Below, one piece after another: positions 1 to 9,210 of a DNA stretch of 13,269 bases (positions are counted from its first letter, which is position 1; every line of letters starts with the position of its first letter). The notes beneath the pieces were generated by a model. That model saw nothing but the letters and a program-made list of their open reading frames with translations, was not told where the DNA came from and made no database searches. The stretch is from Clostridia bacterium. GTDB taxonomy: Bacteria > Bacillota_A > Clostridia > Oscillospirales > CAG-272. The stretch covers positions 1-13,269 of the forward strand of contig JAFVYX010000090.1 of the NCBI GenBank assembly GCA_017500625.1. The letters are read 5' to 3'. The position numbers and the translations under genes are program-made.

Positions 1-2
1 AT

Positions 3-2045
<2,043 letters not shown>

Positions 2046-2086
2046 CCCCTCCGCAAAAAAGAAGATAAATGCAAACAATACCATAC

Positions 2087-2123
2087 AAAAGGACCGTTTC
2101 CGCATCGAGGAAACGGTCCTTTT
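2087..2123. terminator. Bidirectional intrinsic terminator between ligA and ttcA
   Basis: A perfect 15-bp stem (arms 2087-2101 and 2109-2123) encloses a 7-base loop. It has an A-tract on the left and a T-tract on the right, so it can end transcription in both directions. It directly abuts the TAA stop of the minus-strand gene at 2126-2128 and lies about 40 bases past the ligA stop. Confidence 0.9.
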
Positions 2124-2125
2124 TC

Positions 2126-2863
2126 TTATTCGGGCAACCGCCCGCTTGGACGGAAGCCGTCAAGTCGCCCCTCGCAAATGGCGTGGAAGATGCGGTGACG
2201 GAGCCCGGGATTCTCGCGCTCCAGCGTGCGGAGCAGGGCTTTCATGTTCTCGCGCTCGGTGTGCTTGTCCTCGGGACAGCGGCTCTCCACCACGGGCAGG
2301 GGATTCTTTCTCACAAAGTATTCCACGTCCTTTTCCTTGGCGTAGAGCAGGGGGCGGATCATCGTCAGGTCGCGGTTTGAGAGATAGGTGACGGGCGAAA
2401 AGCAGCCGAGCCGTCCCTCGAAAAAGAGGTTGAGCATAAAGGTCTCAACGGCATCGTCAAAGTGATGCCCGAGCGCCACCTTGTTGCACCCGAGGTCCTT
2501 GGCCGCACCGTGCAAAACGCCGCGTCGCATTCTGGCGCAGAGCGAGCAGGGGTTGGGCTCTTGTCGCTCCTCAAAGATGATCCTTGCAATGTCGGTGCGC
2601 TCCACGTGGTAGGGCACGTTCCGCTCGCGGCAAAAGTCCGCGATCACCGAAAAATCGCTGCCGGGGAAGCCCATGTCCACCGTCACACCCACAAGAGAGA
2701 AGGGGTGAGGATAGAAGCGGCGCAGCTCGGCAAGGCCCGTGAGCAGCGTCAGGGAATCCTTACCGCCCGAGATGCCGACCGCAATGCGGTCTCCGTCCGC
2801 GATCATGCCGTAATCGTCCACGGCACGGCGCATAAAGCTCAGGATCCTTTGGATCTCTTTCAT
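2126..2863 (-). CDS. ttcA: TtcA-like tRNA 2-thiocytidine synthetase (PP-loop ATPase)
   Basis: TtcA-type enzymes activate C32 of certain tRNAs with ATP and install sulfur to give 2-thiocytidine, using an oxygen-sensitive Fe-S cluster. The 245-residue protein shows the PP-loop SGGKDS (residues 32-37), a CSLC pair (Cys106, Cys109) followed by ARMRRG, the GHHFDD block (132-137), and a third Cys in SRCPED (Cys196). Three cysteines in this arrangement match the cluster ligands of the TtcA family. It is shorter than E. coli TtcA (about 311), as is common in Firmicutes. I chose the ATG at 2863 over the upstream ATG at 2893 because GAGGTG lies just before it and the family normally begins near this point. 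The neighbouring amidase is divergent and ligA is convergent, so it appears to be a single-gene unit. The exact tRNA target is inferred from the family. Confidence 0.9.
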   Translation of the reverse strand: MKEIQRILSFMRRAVDDYGMIADGDRIAVGISGGKDSLTLLTGLAELRRFYPHPFSLVGVTVDMGFPGSDFSVIADFCRERNVPYHVERTDIARIIFEERQEPNPCSLCARMRRGVLHGAAKDLGCNKVALGHHFDDAVETFMLNLFFEGRLGCFSPVTYLSNRDLTMIRPLLYAKEKDVEYFVRKNPLPVVESRCPEDKHTERENMKALLRTLERENPGLRHRIFHAICEGRLDGFRPSGRLPE

Positions 2864-2864
2864 A

Positions 2865-2894
2865 GTCACACCTCGGGTTTCTTTGGCATACAAT
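2865..2894 (+). promoter_or_regulatory. Possible promoter of the amidase gene
   Basis: GTCACA (2865-2870, 4 of 6 matches to the -35 consensus) is followed 18 bases later by TACAAT (2889-2894, 5 of 6 to the -10). It lies in the 62-base divergent gap between ttcA and the amidase gene. The -35 would overlap the ribosome binding site of ttcA on the other strand. I could not pick a convincing promoter for ttcA itself in this gap. Confidence 0.3.
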
Positions 2895-2925
2895 GGCAGT
2901 AAATGAGTGTTTGAGGGAGGGCCAT

Positions 2926-3489
2926 ATGGCGATCAGAGTGTATATCGATCAGGGACATAACCCCGAGAACCCCAACGCGGGGGCCGAGGGGAACGGCTAC
3001 CGTGAGCAGGACCTTGTGTATCGCATCGGGAGGGAGCTGTACGCGCTCCTTGAGACCGACCCTAATTTTGAGGCGCGTCTCTCACGCCCCACCCCCGAGA
3101 CCGCGCTCGGCGTTTCGGGGACCGACAGCTTGCGCCTGCGGGTGGAGGGAGCGCGGGCCTTCGGTGCCGATCTTCTCCTCAGTATCCACACCAATTCGGC
3201 GGATTCGCCCCTTGTCGGCGGCAGCGAGGCCCTCGTTTTTTCGGCGACCAGCCCTGCCTACCGCATTGCCGAGACGGTGCTCGTCTCGCTCACCGAGGCC
3301 ACGGGCTTCCGTAACCGCGGCGTAAAGCTCCGCCCGGGGCTCTATATCCTCAGGAGATGCCCGATGCCCGCGGTGCTTATCGAGGTCGGCTTTATCACCA
3401 ACCCCTACGAGGCCACCTTTATGTACGAGAATCCCCGTCTCATCGCACGGGGGATCTACAACGGTCTTGTCCGCTATTACGGGGTATAA
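2926..3489 (+). CDS. N-acetylmuramoyl-L-alanine amidase (Amidase_3), no signal peptide
   Basis: Amidase_3 enzymes are zinc hydrolases that cut the bond between muramic acid and the first L-Ala of the peptidoglycan stem. The 187-residue protein is a single catalytic domain. It starts with VYIDQGHNP (zinc ligand His11), then Glu27 in YREQDL (second ligand), His88 in LSIHTNS (third ligand) and catalytic Glu153 in IEVGFITNP. The ATG at 2926 is preferred because GAGGGAGG lies just upstream. The longer form from 2893 would add 11 residues with no ribosome binding site and no hydrophobic stretch. There is no N-terminal signal peptide and no wall-binding repeat in either form, so how it reaches the wall is unclear. 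A phage-endolysin-like or spore/mother-cell lytic role is possible, but no phage or sporulation genes lie beside it. Confidence 0.92.
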   Translation: MAIRVYIDQGHNPENPNAGAEGNGYREQDLVYRIGRELYALLETDPNFEARLSRPTPETALGVSGTDSLRLRVEGARAFGADLLLSIHTNSADSPLVGGSEALVFSATSPAYRIAETVLVSLTEATGFRNRGVKLRPGLYILRRCPMPAVLIEVGFITNPYEATFMYENPRLIARGIYNGLVRYYGV

Positions 3490-3493
3490 GGGG

Positions 3494-3526
3494 AAAGGCA
3501 ATTTGAGCAGCGCTCAAATTGCCTTT
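3494..3526. terminator. Bidirectional intrinsic terminator between amidase and zinc-ribbon gene
   Basis: A perfect 15-bp stem (3494-3508 and 3512-3526) with a 3-base loop is followed by a run of seven or more T on the plus strand. It lies between the amidase stop (3487-3489) and the TAA of the minus-strand gene (3530-3532). The U-tract is strong for plus transcription. On the minus strand the stem is followed by only a short T-run, so termination of the long ftsK operon may be less efficient. Confidence 0.88.
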
Positions 3527-3529
3527 TTT

Positions 3530-4204
3530 TTATTTCAGCTCAAGATGCTCGCAGGCGAGGAAGTCCTGCGCCGCCGAAACGCTGTTGGTCGCAAACAGAA
3601 AGGCGGCACCGCAGGTGGGGCAAAAGACGCGAATGCCCTCCGCGGTCATTTCCACCTCGTATTCGCCACCGCGGCAGGGGCAGTCGATCTTTCCGTCCGC
3701 CTCCAGCTCCTTGACCACAAAGCGCACGATGTCATGGATCTGCGCATCGGGGAAGAAGGGCTCCTCATCGTCGGGCGTTGCGCGGTCGCATTCCTCGTCC
3801 TCCTCGATCGGCTCGGCCCCCTTACCGATCAGCTCCTCATAGAGCTTTGTCAGCTCCTCGGTGCTTTTCTCGGTCGCCTCGGTGAGCTTTTCCTCATCGC
3901 GCCCCAGAAAGCCGATGTTGATGTCGGTGTAGGGGCAGGCGAGATGAAAGACGTCGCGCCCGTAAAAGAGGGTGTCGGAGAGCGTATAATGGTGATCCTT
4001 GCCGCAAAGCAGGCAGGGGACGGTCAGGCGCACGCGGCGGTCGGCGGTGCCGAGCATCGTCATCTGCTCCTCACAGCCGCAGGAGCAGCGCAGGCGCAGA
4101 ATGTCCTGCGCGCCAAGACCAAAGGCGCCCGCAAGACCGCGGACGATGTAGCCGCACCGCGGGCAGCGGTAGGCCACGTGAGTGGTTTTCGGATTGAGTA
4201 TCAT
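3530..4204 (-). CDS. Cys-rich protein with multiple zinc ribbons (CpXC-like), function unknown
   Basis: I do not recognise a characterised homologue. The 224-residue protein has five Cys groups: CPRC (14-17), CSCGC (40-44), CLLC (64-67) with Cys90 further on, CPC (175-177) and CPTC (195-198). They read as two or three zinc ribbons, an N-terminal pair (about 10-95) resembling the CpXC type and a C-terminal one (about 170-205). The middle (about 100-155) is acidic, probably helical and lacks conserved metal ligands. There is no signal peptide or membrane segment, so it is probably cytoplasmic. The ATG is preceded by GAGG, and the gene starts 14 bases after the cyclo-ligase stop as the last gene of the ftsK operon. 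Zinc binding is inferred from spacing. A nucleic-acid-binding or scaffold role is possible but not shown. Confidence 0.8.
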   Translation of the reverse strand: MILNPKTTHVAYRCPRCGYIVRGLAGAFGLGAQDILRLRCSCGCEEQMTMLGTADRRVRLTVPCLLCGKDHHYTLSDTLFYGRDVFHLACPYTDINIGFLGRDEEKLTEATEKSTEELTKLYEELIGKGAEPIEEDEECDRATPDDEEPFFPDAQIHDIVRFVVKELEADGKIDCPCRGGEYEVEMTAEGIRVFCPTCGAAFLFATNSVSAAQDFLACEHLELK

Positions 4205-4218
4205 CGGAAATACCTCGG

Positions 4219-4794
4219 TTATCGTTCTATGGGGAGGATCCCTCTGTCGGTCACAAGAGCCGCAACGGGCAGATCGTAGCGACCGCGGGGGAGGTGCTCG
4301 TTCAGGAAGTCGTGGTAGACAACGCCAATGGCGGTGCCTCCGTACTCGCGCAGAAAGCGATCGTAATAGCCGCCGCCGTACCCGATGCGGTAGCCCTCGC
4401 GGTCAAAGGAGAAGGCAGGCACAAGGCAAAGCGAGGCAGGAGCGCCCTCGTAGAGAGGCGCGTCCTCGGGCGGCTCGCTGATACCGTAAAGCCCCGTTAC
4501 AAGTGTGTCGAGCGAGGAGATATAGTGAAAGGCCATCTCTCCGCCGCGACGCGAGCGGGGAAGCGCCACGCGCTTTCCCTCGGTCAGCGCCCGTTGCAGG
4601 AGAGGGGCAATGTCGATCTCGGTGCCGCGCGGGGCATAGCCGAGAATGACGGCGGCGTGGCGGTAAGAGGAGGCCGCCGCGATCGCCCTGCAGACGGCGG
4701 CGTCGCGCACCGCCCGTTCGCTCATTGTCAGCGCCTCGCGCCGTTGGCGGTAGAGGTCGCGCAGCGAATTCTTTTCGTCCTTGATTCCGTTCAT
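4219..4794 (-). CDS. 5-formyltetrahydrofolate cyclo-ligase (MTHFS)
   Basis: This enzyme uses ATP to convert 5-formyltetrahydrofolate to 5,10-methenyltetrahydrofolate, returning a folate storage or inhibitory form to the one-carbon pool. At 191 residues the length is typical. Visible family features are the N-terminal basic LRDLYRQRR (11-19), the YAPRGTEIDIAPLL segment (53-66) for folate and ATP contacts, LVPAFSFD (124-131) and the signature GYGGGYYDRFL (138-148). Translation starts three bases after the stop of the upstream acetyltransferase gene. Its ribosome binding site (GAGGTGA) overlaps that stop, which suggests translational coupling. It belongs to the minus-strand operon led by ftsK. 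Confidence 0.96.
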   Translation of the reverse strand: MNGIKDEKNSLRDLYRQRREALTMSERAVRDAAVCRAIAAASSYRHAAVILGYAPRGTEIDIAPLLQRALTEGKRVALPRSRRGGEMAFHYISSLDTLVTGLYGISEPPEDAPLYEGAPASLCLVPAFSFDREGYRIGYGGGYYDRFLREYGGTAIGVVYHDFLNEHLPRGRYDLPVAALVTDRGILPIER

Positions 4795-4797
4795 ACG

Positions 4798-5517
4798 TCA
4801 CCTCGGCAGGGGCTCGGGAATGGGAGGGACGGCGCGCTCTCCCAGCGGCATCGCCAGAAGCTCAGCCGCAGGGACGGTACGATAGGCGGCGGCAAGCCCC
4901 GCCGTCACGGCCAGCGCACGGCTCGGCTCTCTCCGCGAAAGGATCGCCGCCTCGTCGCCCCACCGCGCCGTCAGGCAGGCATCGGCCAGCGTGTCAAGGG
5001 TAAGCTCAAACGCCTCGCGGCTCATCGCTCCGCCAAGCGCCCCGTAAAGAAACGTGCGGTCGCTCGTCGGTGTCAGCGAAAGGGGCGCCCTCTCGGTCAG
5101 CGAGAATTCCTCGCTCCCCGCCGTCAGAGCGTTGGCCCCTGCGGGGAGGGCGATCGTAAAGCCCATGCGGCGGTAGGCCTCCGCAAGGCCCGCATCGGCG
5201 GGCAAGAGGCAGAGCGCGGTCGTGCCCTCGGCCAGAGCCCATTGCGCCGTCTCTCTTATGAGAGTACGCAAGTGCCCTTGTCCCCGTGCGGCCACCGCCG
5301 TCGATAGGGCATAAAGGTAGAGAATACGGCACCCCTCGACAAAAAGCGGAAGCGCCGCCCCCTGGCAAAGCACCCCGCCCTCCGAGGAGAGGCGTAGGGG
5401 GATCGCACCCGCGGCGGACAGCGCTGAAAGCGCGGCCTCGGCCTCGCCCTCACTGCCGCCAAAGCCCTCGGCATACAGACGGGGCGAGAGCGGGGCACCG
5501 ACCTCAAACAGTGTCAC
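4798..5517 (-). CDS. GNAT-family N-acetyltransferase
   Basis: GNAT enzymes transfer an acetyl group from acetyl-CoA to an amine; the substrate here is unknown. In this 239-residue protein the acetyl-CoA signature is LSTAVAARGQGHLRTLI (71-87, with R-G-Q-G-H at 78-82 forming the pyrophosphate loop), followed by AEAYRRMGF (112-120), the usual motif B. About 120 residues follow the GNAT fold, rich in Ala and Leu, and I do not recognise a domain in them. The GTG start overlaps the TGA stop of the DJ-1 gene in a GTGA junction (5514-5517). There is no strong ribosome binding site, so expression probably depends on coupling to the upstream gene. It lies third in the ftsK operon. Confidence 0.85.
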   Translation of the reverse strand: MTLFEVGAPLSPRLYAEGFGGSEGEAEAALSALSAAGAIPLRLSSEGGVLCQGAALPLFVEGCRILYLYALSTAVAARGQGHLRTLIRETAQWALAEGTTALCLLPADAGLAEAYRRMGFTIALPAGANALTAGSEEFSLTERAPLSLTPTSDRTFLYGALGGAMSREAFELTLDTLADACLTARWGDEAAILSRREPSRALAVTAGLAAAYRTVPAAELLAMPLGERAVPPIPEPLPR

Positions 5518-6059
5518 TTCGTAATGAGCGCGGCCTCGCCAACGCTCCTTGCCGTTTCCTCACCGCGAAGGATCGAGAGCAGGCGGAGCGCAAACTCGGC
5601 GGAAACGCCCATGCCCTGTGCGGTCGTGAAGCGACCGTCGGTCACCACGCGCTCATCGGAAACGCGCGCACCGAGAAGCTGAGAGCGGAATTTTTCGGCA
5701 GGGTAGGAGGTGGCGGCCAGGCCCGAAAGGAGACCGCGGCGCCCGAGAAGATAGGGGGCCGCACAGATCGCCGCCACGTGAGCGCCACAGCGCTCGGCCG
5801 CCGCCAGCAGGCGGTCGGTCACGGGAGAGGCGTTCAGGTGATCCGAGCCGGGAAGCCCTCCGGGGAAGATGACCATACGGAATTCGTCCGCGATCTCGTC
5901 GGGGGTGGCATCGGCCGTAACGGCAATGCCGTGACTGCCCATCACGGTGCGCCCCGTGATGCCCACGGTCGTCACCTCCACGCCACCGCGCCGCAGAATG
6001 TCTACGGGCGTCAGCGCCTCGATCTCCTCAAAGCCATCGGCAAGCAAAACGTAAACCAT
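5514..6059 (-). CDS. DJ-1/PfpI family protein
   Basis: This is a member of the DJ-1 branch of the PfpI superfamily, small cytoplasmic proteins linked to oxidative stress and reported as glyoxalase or deglycase; the true substrate is debated. The 181 residues begin VYVLLADGFEEIEA, where Glu14 aligns with human DJ-1 Glu18. The nucleophile elbow HVAAICAAP (94-102) places Cys99 at the position of DJ-1 Cys106. FPGGLPG (65-71) is the expected oxyanion-hole loop. A perfect AAGGAG ribosome binding site precedes the ATG, and the start lies 15 bases after the ftsK stop. The next gene starts inside its stop codon. The length matches the family. Thiamine-biosynthesis ThiJ-type annotation is an older name for the same family. 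Confidence 0.95.
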   Translation of the reverse strand: MVYVLLADGFEEIEALTPVDILRRGGVEVTTVGITGRTVMGSHGIAVTADATPDEIADEFRMVIFPGGLPGSDHLNASPVTDRLLAAAERCGAHVAAICAAPYLLGRRGLLSGLAATSYPAEKFRSQLLGARVSDERVVTDGRFTTAQGMGVSAEFALRLLSILRGEETARSVGEAALITK

Positions 6060-6074
6060 AAGAAAACTCCTTAA

Positions 6075-9020
6075 TCAATATTCGTCAAACAAACGGTGGC
6101 GCCGCTCCTCGTATTCGGCACGGCTCATGAGCAGCTCACGCGGACGGGCGCCGCCCTGCGATTCGCCAACGATACCCATCTCGCACATCGCATCGATAAA
6201 GCGGGAGGCCTTGCCGAAGCCAACGGCGATCTTTCTCTGCAAAAGGGAGGTGGAGATGCTTCCCGTTGAGAAGGCCACCTCCAGCGCCGCCTCAAACTTC
6301 GGATCGTCAAGAACGCCGTCAAGAGAGGCGCCCATATCGCCGTCCTCGTCCTCATCGGTGCCGTTCTGCTTGGCACACTTGGCGGCCTCCTTCTCGATAT
6401 CCGAGAGGATCGTTTCGTCAAACTGCGCCTCGCCCACGCTCTTCGCCAGGTGGGCCACCACGGCCTTGACCTCGTCGTCCTCCACAAAGGCGCCCTGCAC
6501 ACGCTGGGGCGTTCCCGCGGGAGAGAAGAGCATATCGCCGTGCGGCAGGAGGCGCTCGGCCCCCGTCATATCGAGGATCGTGCGCGAGTCGACCAGCTGA
6601 TTGACTCGGAACGCGATGCGCGCGGGAATGTTGACCTTGATGTCACCCGTGATAACGTTGACCGACGGGCGCTGAGTACCGATCAAAAGGTGAATGCCCG
6701 CCGCGCGCGCCTTCTGGGCGATACGGCAGATCGAGGCCTCCACCATCTTCCGTGCCGACATCATCAGGTCGTTCAGCTCGTCGATGACGATGACGATCTT
6801 CGGCAGGGTGGGAATGCCCTTTTCGAGGCAGTAGGCGTTGTAGCCCTTGATGTCGCGCACGCCCGCCTCCTCGATCATATCGTAGCGGCGCTCCATCTCG
6901 TTCACCGCCCAGTTGAGGGCGCCCGCCGCCTTGGTGGGATCGGTCACGACGGGGACGAGAAGATGCGGGATCTTGGCGTACACGTTGAATTCGACCTTCT
7001 TCGGGTCAATGAGGATCATACGCACGTCCTCGGGCGAGGCCTTGTAGAGAAGACTGATCAGCACCGAGTTGATGCACACCGATTTACCCATACCCGTGGC
7101 ACCCGCGATCAGCATGTGCGGCGCCTTGGCAATGTCAAAGAAGACGGGATTGCCGGTAACGTCGCACCCCACGGCTACCGTGGTCTTGGATTCGGCGTTG
7201 CGGAAGGTCTCGGTATCGAGAAGTGAGCGAATGCGCACGGGCGTCGACTTGCGGTTGGGCACCTCCACGCCGATCGAGCTCTTGTTGGGGATCGGTGCTT
7301 CGATACGCACGCCCTGCGTGCTGAGCTTCTGCGTGATGTCGTCGGTCAGTGCGGCCACCTTAGCCACGCGAATGCCCGCCTTCTGAATGAATTCATAGCG
7401 CGTGATGCGCGGTCCGCGCGAGTAGCCCGTGATCGTGATCGGGATCCCAAAGCTCTCCAGCGTCTTAACCAGCGTGTCCTGATTCTTATGGATCTCCTCC
7501 TGGAGATCGGCCTCCTGCTCCAGCGCGGGCAGGCGGAGAAGCGTCGTCGGCGGATATTCGTAGGGCACCGCCTCGCTCTTTTTCGCGGGGGCGCTCTCCT
7601 TTTGCGACTCGCGCTCCACCACCACGCCGTTTTCACGCATCACGGCGGGATTGTAGGCGGGCGCCTCTATGATCGGCGTCACCTCGGGTGCGGGCGCCGT
7701 GACGGGCGTCGGGGCGGAGGGCGGTGTCGGTACGTAGGTCGGTATCGGTGCGGGCGTCGGCTCGGGTGTCGGCACAACGGTCGTTGCTACAGCAGGCGTA
7801 GCTGAGGGCGTCGGCTCGGTGGGCACAACACGCGCATACGCAGGCCCGTGTACACGCACGGGCTCGTTCACCGTTACACGGCGGAAATCCTCAACACCGC
7901 GGAAGGGCACCTTCTCGGCGGAGGGGGCCCCGTGCGAGAGCACCTCGGCGCTCATATGCGTCACGCTCCCCCCAAGGGGGCGGACGTCCTCACGCGGCGG
8001 CTGGGCGACGGAGGGGCGCAGGTCGCTCACGGCATAGCTGTGGATCCCTTCGTTCTGGCGTAGGCGCTCGCGGATCTTACGCTCCTTGTAGGCACGCAGG
8101 TCCTCCTCGCTCGGCAGAGGCGGGGCCGAAGCCGCCGTCGGCTCCTTGGCGGTCACGCCGTCGGTCTCGCGGAAGAGATCGGCAAAGCGGCGGTGCTTGT
8201 CCTCCTCGGTTGCTTTCGTTGCCTCGGGGGCAGCGTTCGCCTCCTCGGCGGCTTCGGCCTCGGACGGCACACCCGCAAGGCGCTCGGCGCGGGCGGCACG
8301 CTCGGCCGTTACGCGCTCGGCCTCCTCGGCACGCTCGCGCTCACGGCGCAGGGCGGCGTCCTTGCGATTTCGCTTCAGTTTATCAAAGAGAGAGCGCACG
8401 ATGGCGTCGGGGCTGAAGCCGAAGCCGAAGATGCCGTACAGAAGAACGGCCAGCGCCGCAAAAACGATCGTCATCACAGGGCCGACAAGGCGGTATAGCA
8501 CCCAACCGAGGAGCGCCCCAAGAAAGCCGCCGCCCTGCGGGTGCGGTGCCTCAAAGCTGAAGTAGGAGGCGCCGTTCAGCAGGACCTCCTCCTTGGGCAG
8601 CGTGCCCGAGAGGGCCTCCATGGGAAGCGTCAGAATGTAAACGAGAGACAAAAGAAGCACCAGCGATACCGAGGAGAGGAAAACGTGGTAGCCGAGGGTG
8701 CGGCTGGCAACACCGCGTCTCCAGAAGATCGCAAGAAGAAAGAAAAGCACGGGAAAGAGATACGCGCCATACGAGAAAAGCCCTAAGAAGGTGAAGCGGA
8801 TCGCGTCTCCGACAAATCCGCACCCCGAGGTATAAAGACAAAGCCCTAAAAGGATCGAGACAACGATCCAGATGTAGGGCATAGCGATGTTTCGGCGGCT
8901 GGCGGGGTCGTGGCGGGCCTCATTGCGGTTCCGTCTTCTCGCCTCAAGCTCCTCACGCTCCCTTTGCGTGCTGGGCAGCTCTGCGGCCGTTTTCCTCTTA
9001 AAGGGGGACTTGAATGCCAT
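6075..9020 (-). CDS. ftsK: DNA translocase FtsK/SpoIIIE
   Basis: FtsK/SpoIIIE is a membrane-anchored hexameric motor that pumps chromosomal DNA through the closing division or sporulation septum. The 981-residue protein begins with a basic cytoplasmic tail (1-47), then about four or five membrane segments between residues 49 and 200. A charged Ala/Glu/Arg-rich stretch follows (about 205-285), then a Pro/Thr-rich linker (about 395-450). The motor carries Walker A GATGMGKS (640-647, catalytic Lys646) and Walker B IVIVIDELNDLMM (Asp747, Glu748). The C-terminal winged-helix gamma domain (from about 915), containing FGKASRFIDAMCEMGI, reads DNA polarity sequences. The ATG at 9020 follows an AGGAAG site. 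An upstream ATG at 9125 would add 35 residues without a matching ribosome binding site, so I rejected it. It is the first gene of a five-gene operon. FtsK and SpoIIIE roles cannot be separated from sequence alone. Confidence 0.97.
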   Translation of the reverse strand: MAFKSPFKRKTAAELPSTQREREELEARRRNRNEARHDPASRRNIAMPYIWIVVSILLGLCLYTSGCGFVGDAIRFTFLGLFSYGAYLFPVLFFLLAIFWRRGVASRTLGYHVFLSSVSLVLLLSLVYILTLPMEALSGTLPKEEVLLNGASYFSFEAPHPQGGGFLGALLGWVLYRLVGPVMTIVFAALAVLLYGIFGFGFSPDAIVRSLFDKLKRNRKDAALRRERERAEEAERVTAERAARAERLAGVPSEAEAAEEANAAPEATKATEEDKHRRFADLFRETDGVTAKEPTAASAPPLPSEEDLRAYKERKIRERLRQNEGIHSYAVSDLRPSVAQPPREDVRPLGGSVTHMSAEVLSHGAPSAEKVPFRGVEDFRRVTVNEPVRVHGPAYARVVPTEPTPSATPAVATTVVPTPEPTPAPIPTYVPTPPSAPTPVTAPAPEVTPIIEAPAYNPAVMRENGVVVERESQKESAPAKKSEAVPYEYPPTTLLRLPALEQEADLQEEIHKNQDTLVKTLESFGIPITITGYSRGPRITRYEFIQKAGIRVAKVAALTDDITQKLSTQGVRIEAPIPNKSSIGVEVPNRKSTPVRIRSLLDTETFRNAESKTTVAVGCDVTGNPVFFDIAKAPHMLIAGATGMGKSVCINSVLISLLYKASPEDVRMILIDPKKVEFNVYAKIPHLLVPVVTDPTKAAGALNWAVNEMERRYDMIEEAGVRDIKGYNAYCLEKGIPTLPKIVIVIDELNDLMMSARKMVEASICRIAQKARAAGIHLLIGTQRPSVNVITGDIKVNIPARIAFRVNQLVDSRTILDMTGAERLLPHGDMLFSPAGTPQRVQGAFVEDDEVKAVVAHLAKSVGEAQFDETILSDIEKEAAKCAKQNGTDEDEDGDMGASLDGVLDDPKFEAALEVAFSTGSISTSLLQRKIAVGFGKASRFIDAMCEMGIVGESQGGARPRELLMSRAEYEERRHRLFDEY

Positions 9021-9160
9021 GGGACTTCCTTTCTCACAGTGTAAAAGCGGAAACGGCGGCAAAAATCGCCGTGTACCTCGGTGTATCGGGCGGCCTCTTT
9101 GAGGCCACACTTTTAATGATACCAAATTTTAAGACAAAATACAAGAGCCGACGTTACTTA

Positions 9161-9180
9161 TTTTTACCTCAGTGTAAAAA
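9161..9180. repeat. 20-bp dyad in the ftsK/TSUP divergent region, possible operator
   Basis: Perfect 7-bp arms, TTTTTAC (9161-9167) and GTAAAAA (9174-9180), are separated by six bases. The dyad sits at or just after the predicted ftsK start of transcription, and about 30 bases upstream of the first TSUP gene. A ten-base partial copy, CAGTGTAAAA, occurs at 9170-9179 inside it and again at 9037-9046 in the ftsK leader. It may be an operator or a weak RNA hairpin. No known regulator site matches it well. Confidence 0.4.
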
Positions 9181-9209
9181 AATATGTAACGCGCGTGAAA
9201 GGAAGTCAA
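9181..9209 (-). promoter_or_regulatory. Probable sigma-A promoter of the ftsK operon
   Basis: Reading the minus strand, TTGACT (9209-9204, 5 of 6 to the -35) is followed by a 17-base spacer and CATATT (9186-9181, 4 of 6 to the -10). Transcription would start near 9174 and give a leader of about 150 bases before ftsK. The region 9110-9190 is markedly AT-rich compared with its surroundings. I saw no equally good promoter on the plus strand for the TSUP pair. Confidence 0.45.
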
Positions 9210-9210
9210 G

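Noticed and set aside
3467..4279. 270-aa plus-strand ORF opposite the zinc-ribbon gene
   Set aside because: It crosses the terminator hairpin and mirrors a well-supported minus-strand gene. Third-position GC bias in GC-rich genomes creates such open frames.
4294..5307. 337-aa plus-strand ORF opposite the cyclo-ligase and GNAT genes
   Set aside because: It spans two recognisable genes on the other strand, is very rich in Arg and Gly, and matches no family motif.
6450..7226. 258-aa plus-strand ORF opposite the FtsK motor
   Set aside because: It is antisense to the Walker A and B region of FtsK, with His/Asp/Arg-rich shadow composition.
9020..9125. 35-residue N-terminal extension of FtsK
   Set aside because: The upstream ATG lacks a ribosome binding site, whereas ATG 9020 has AGGAAG at proper spacing and begins a typical basic FtsK tail.
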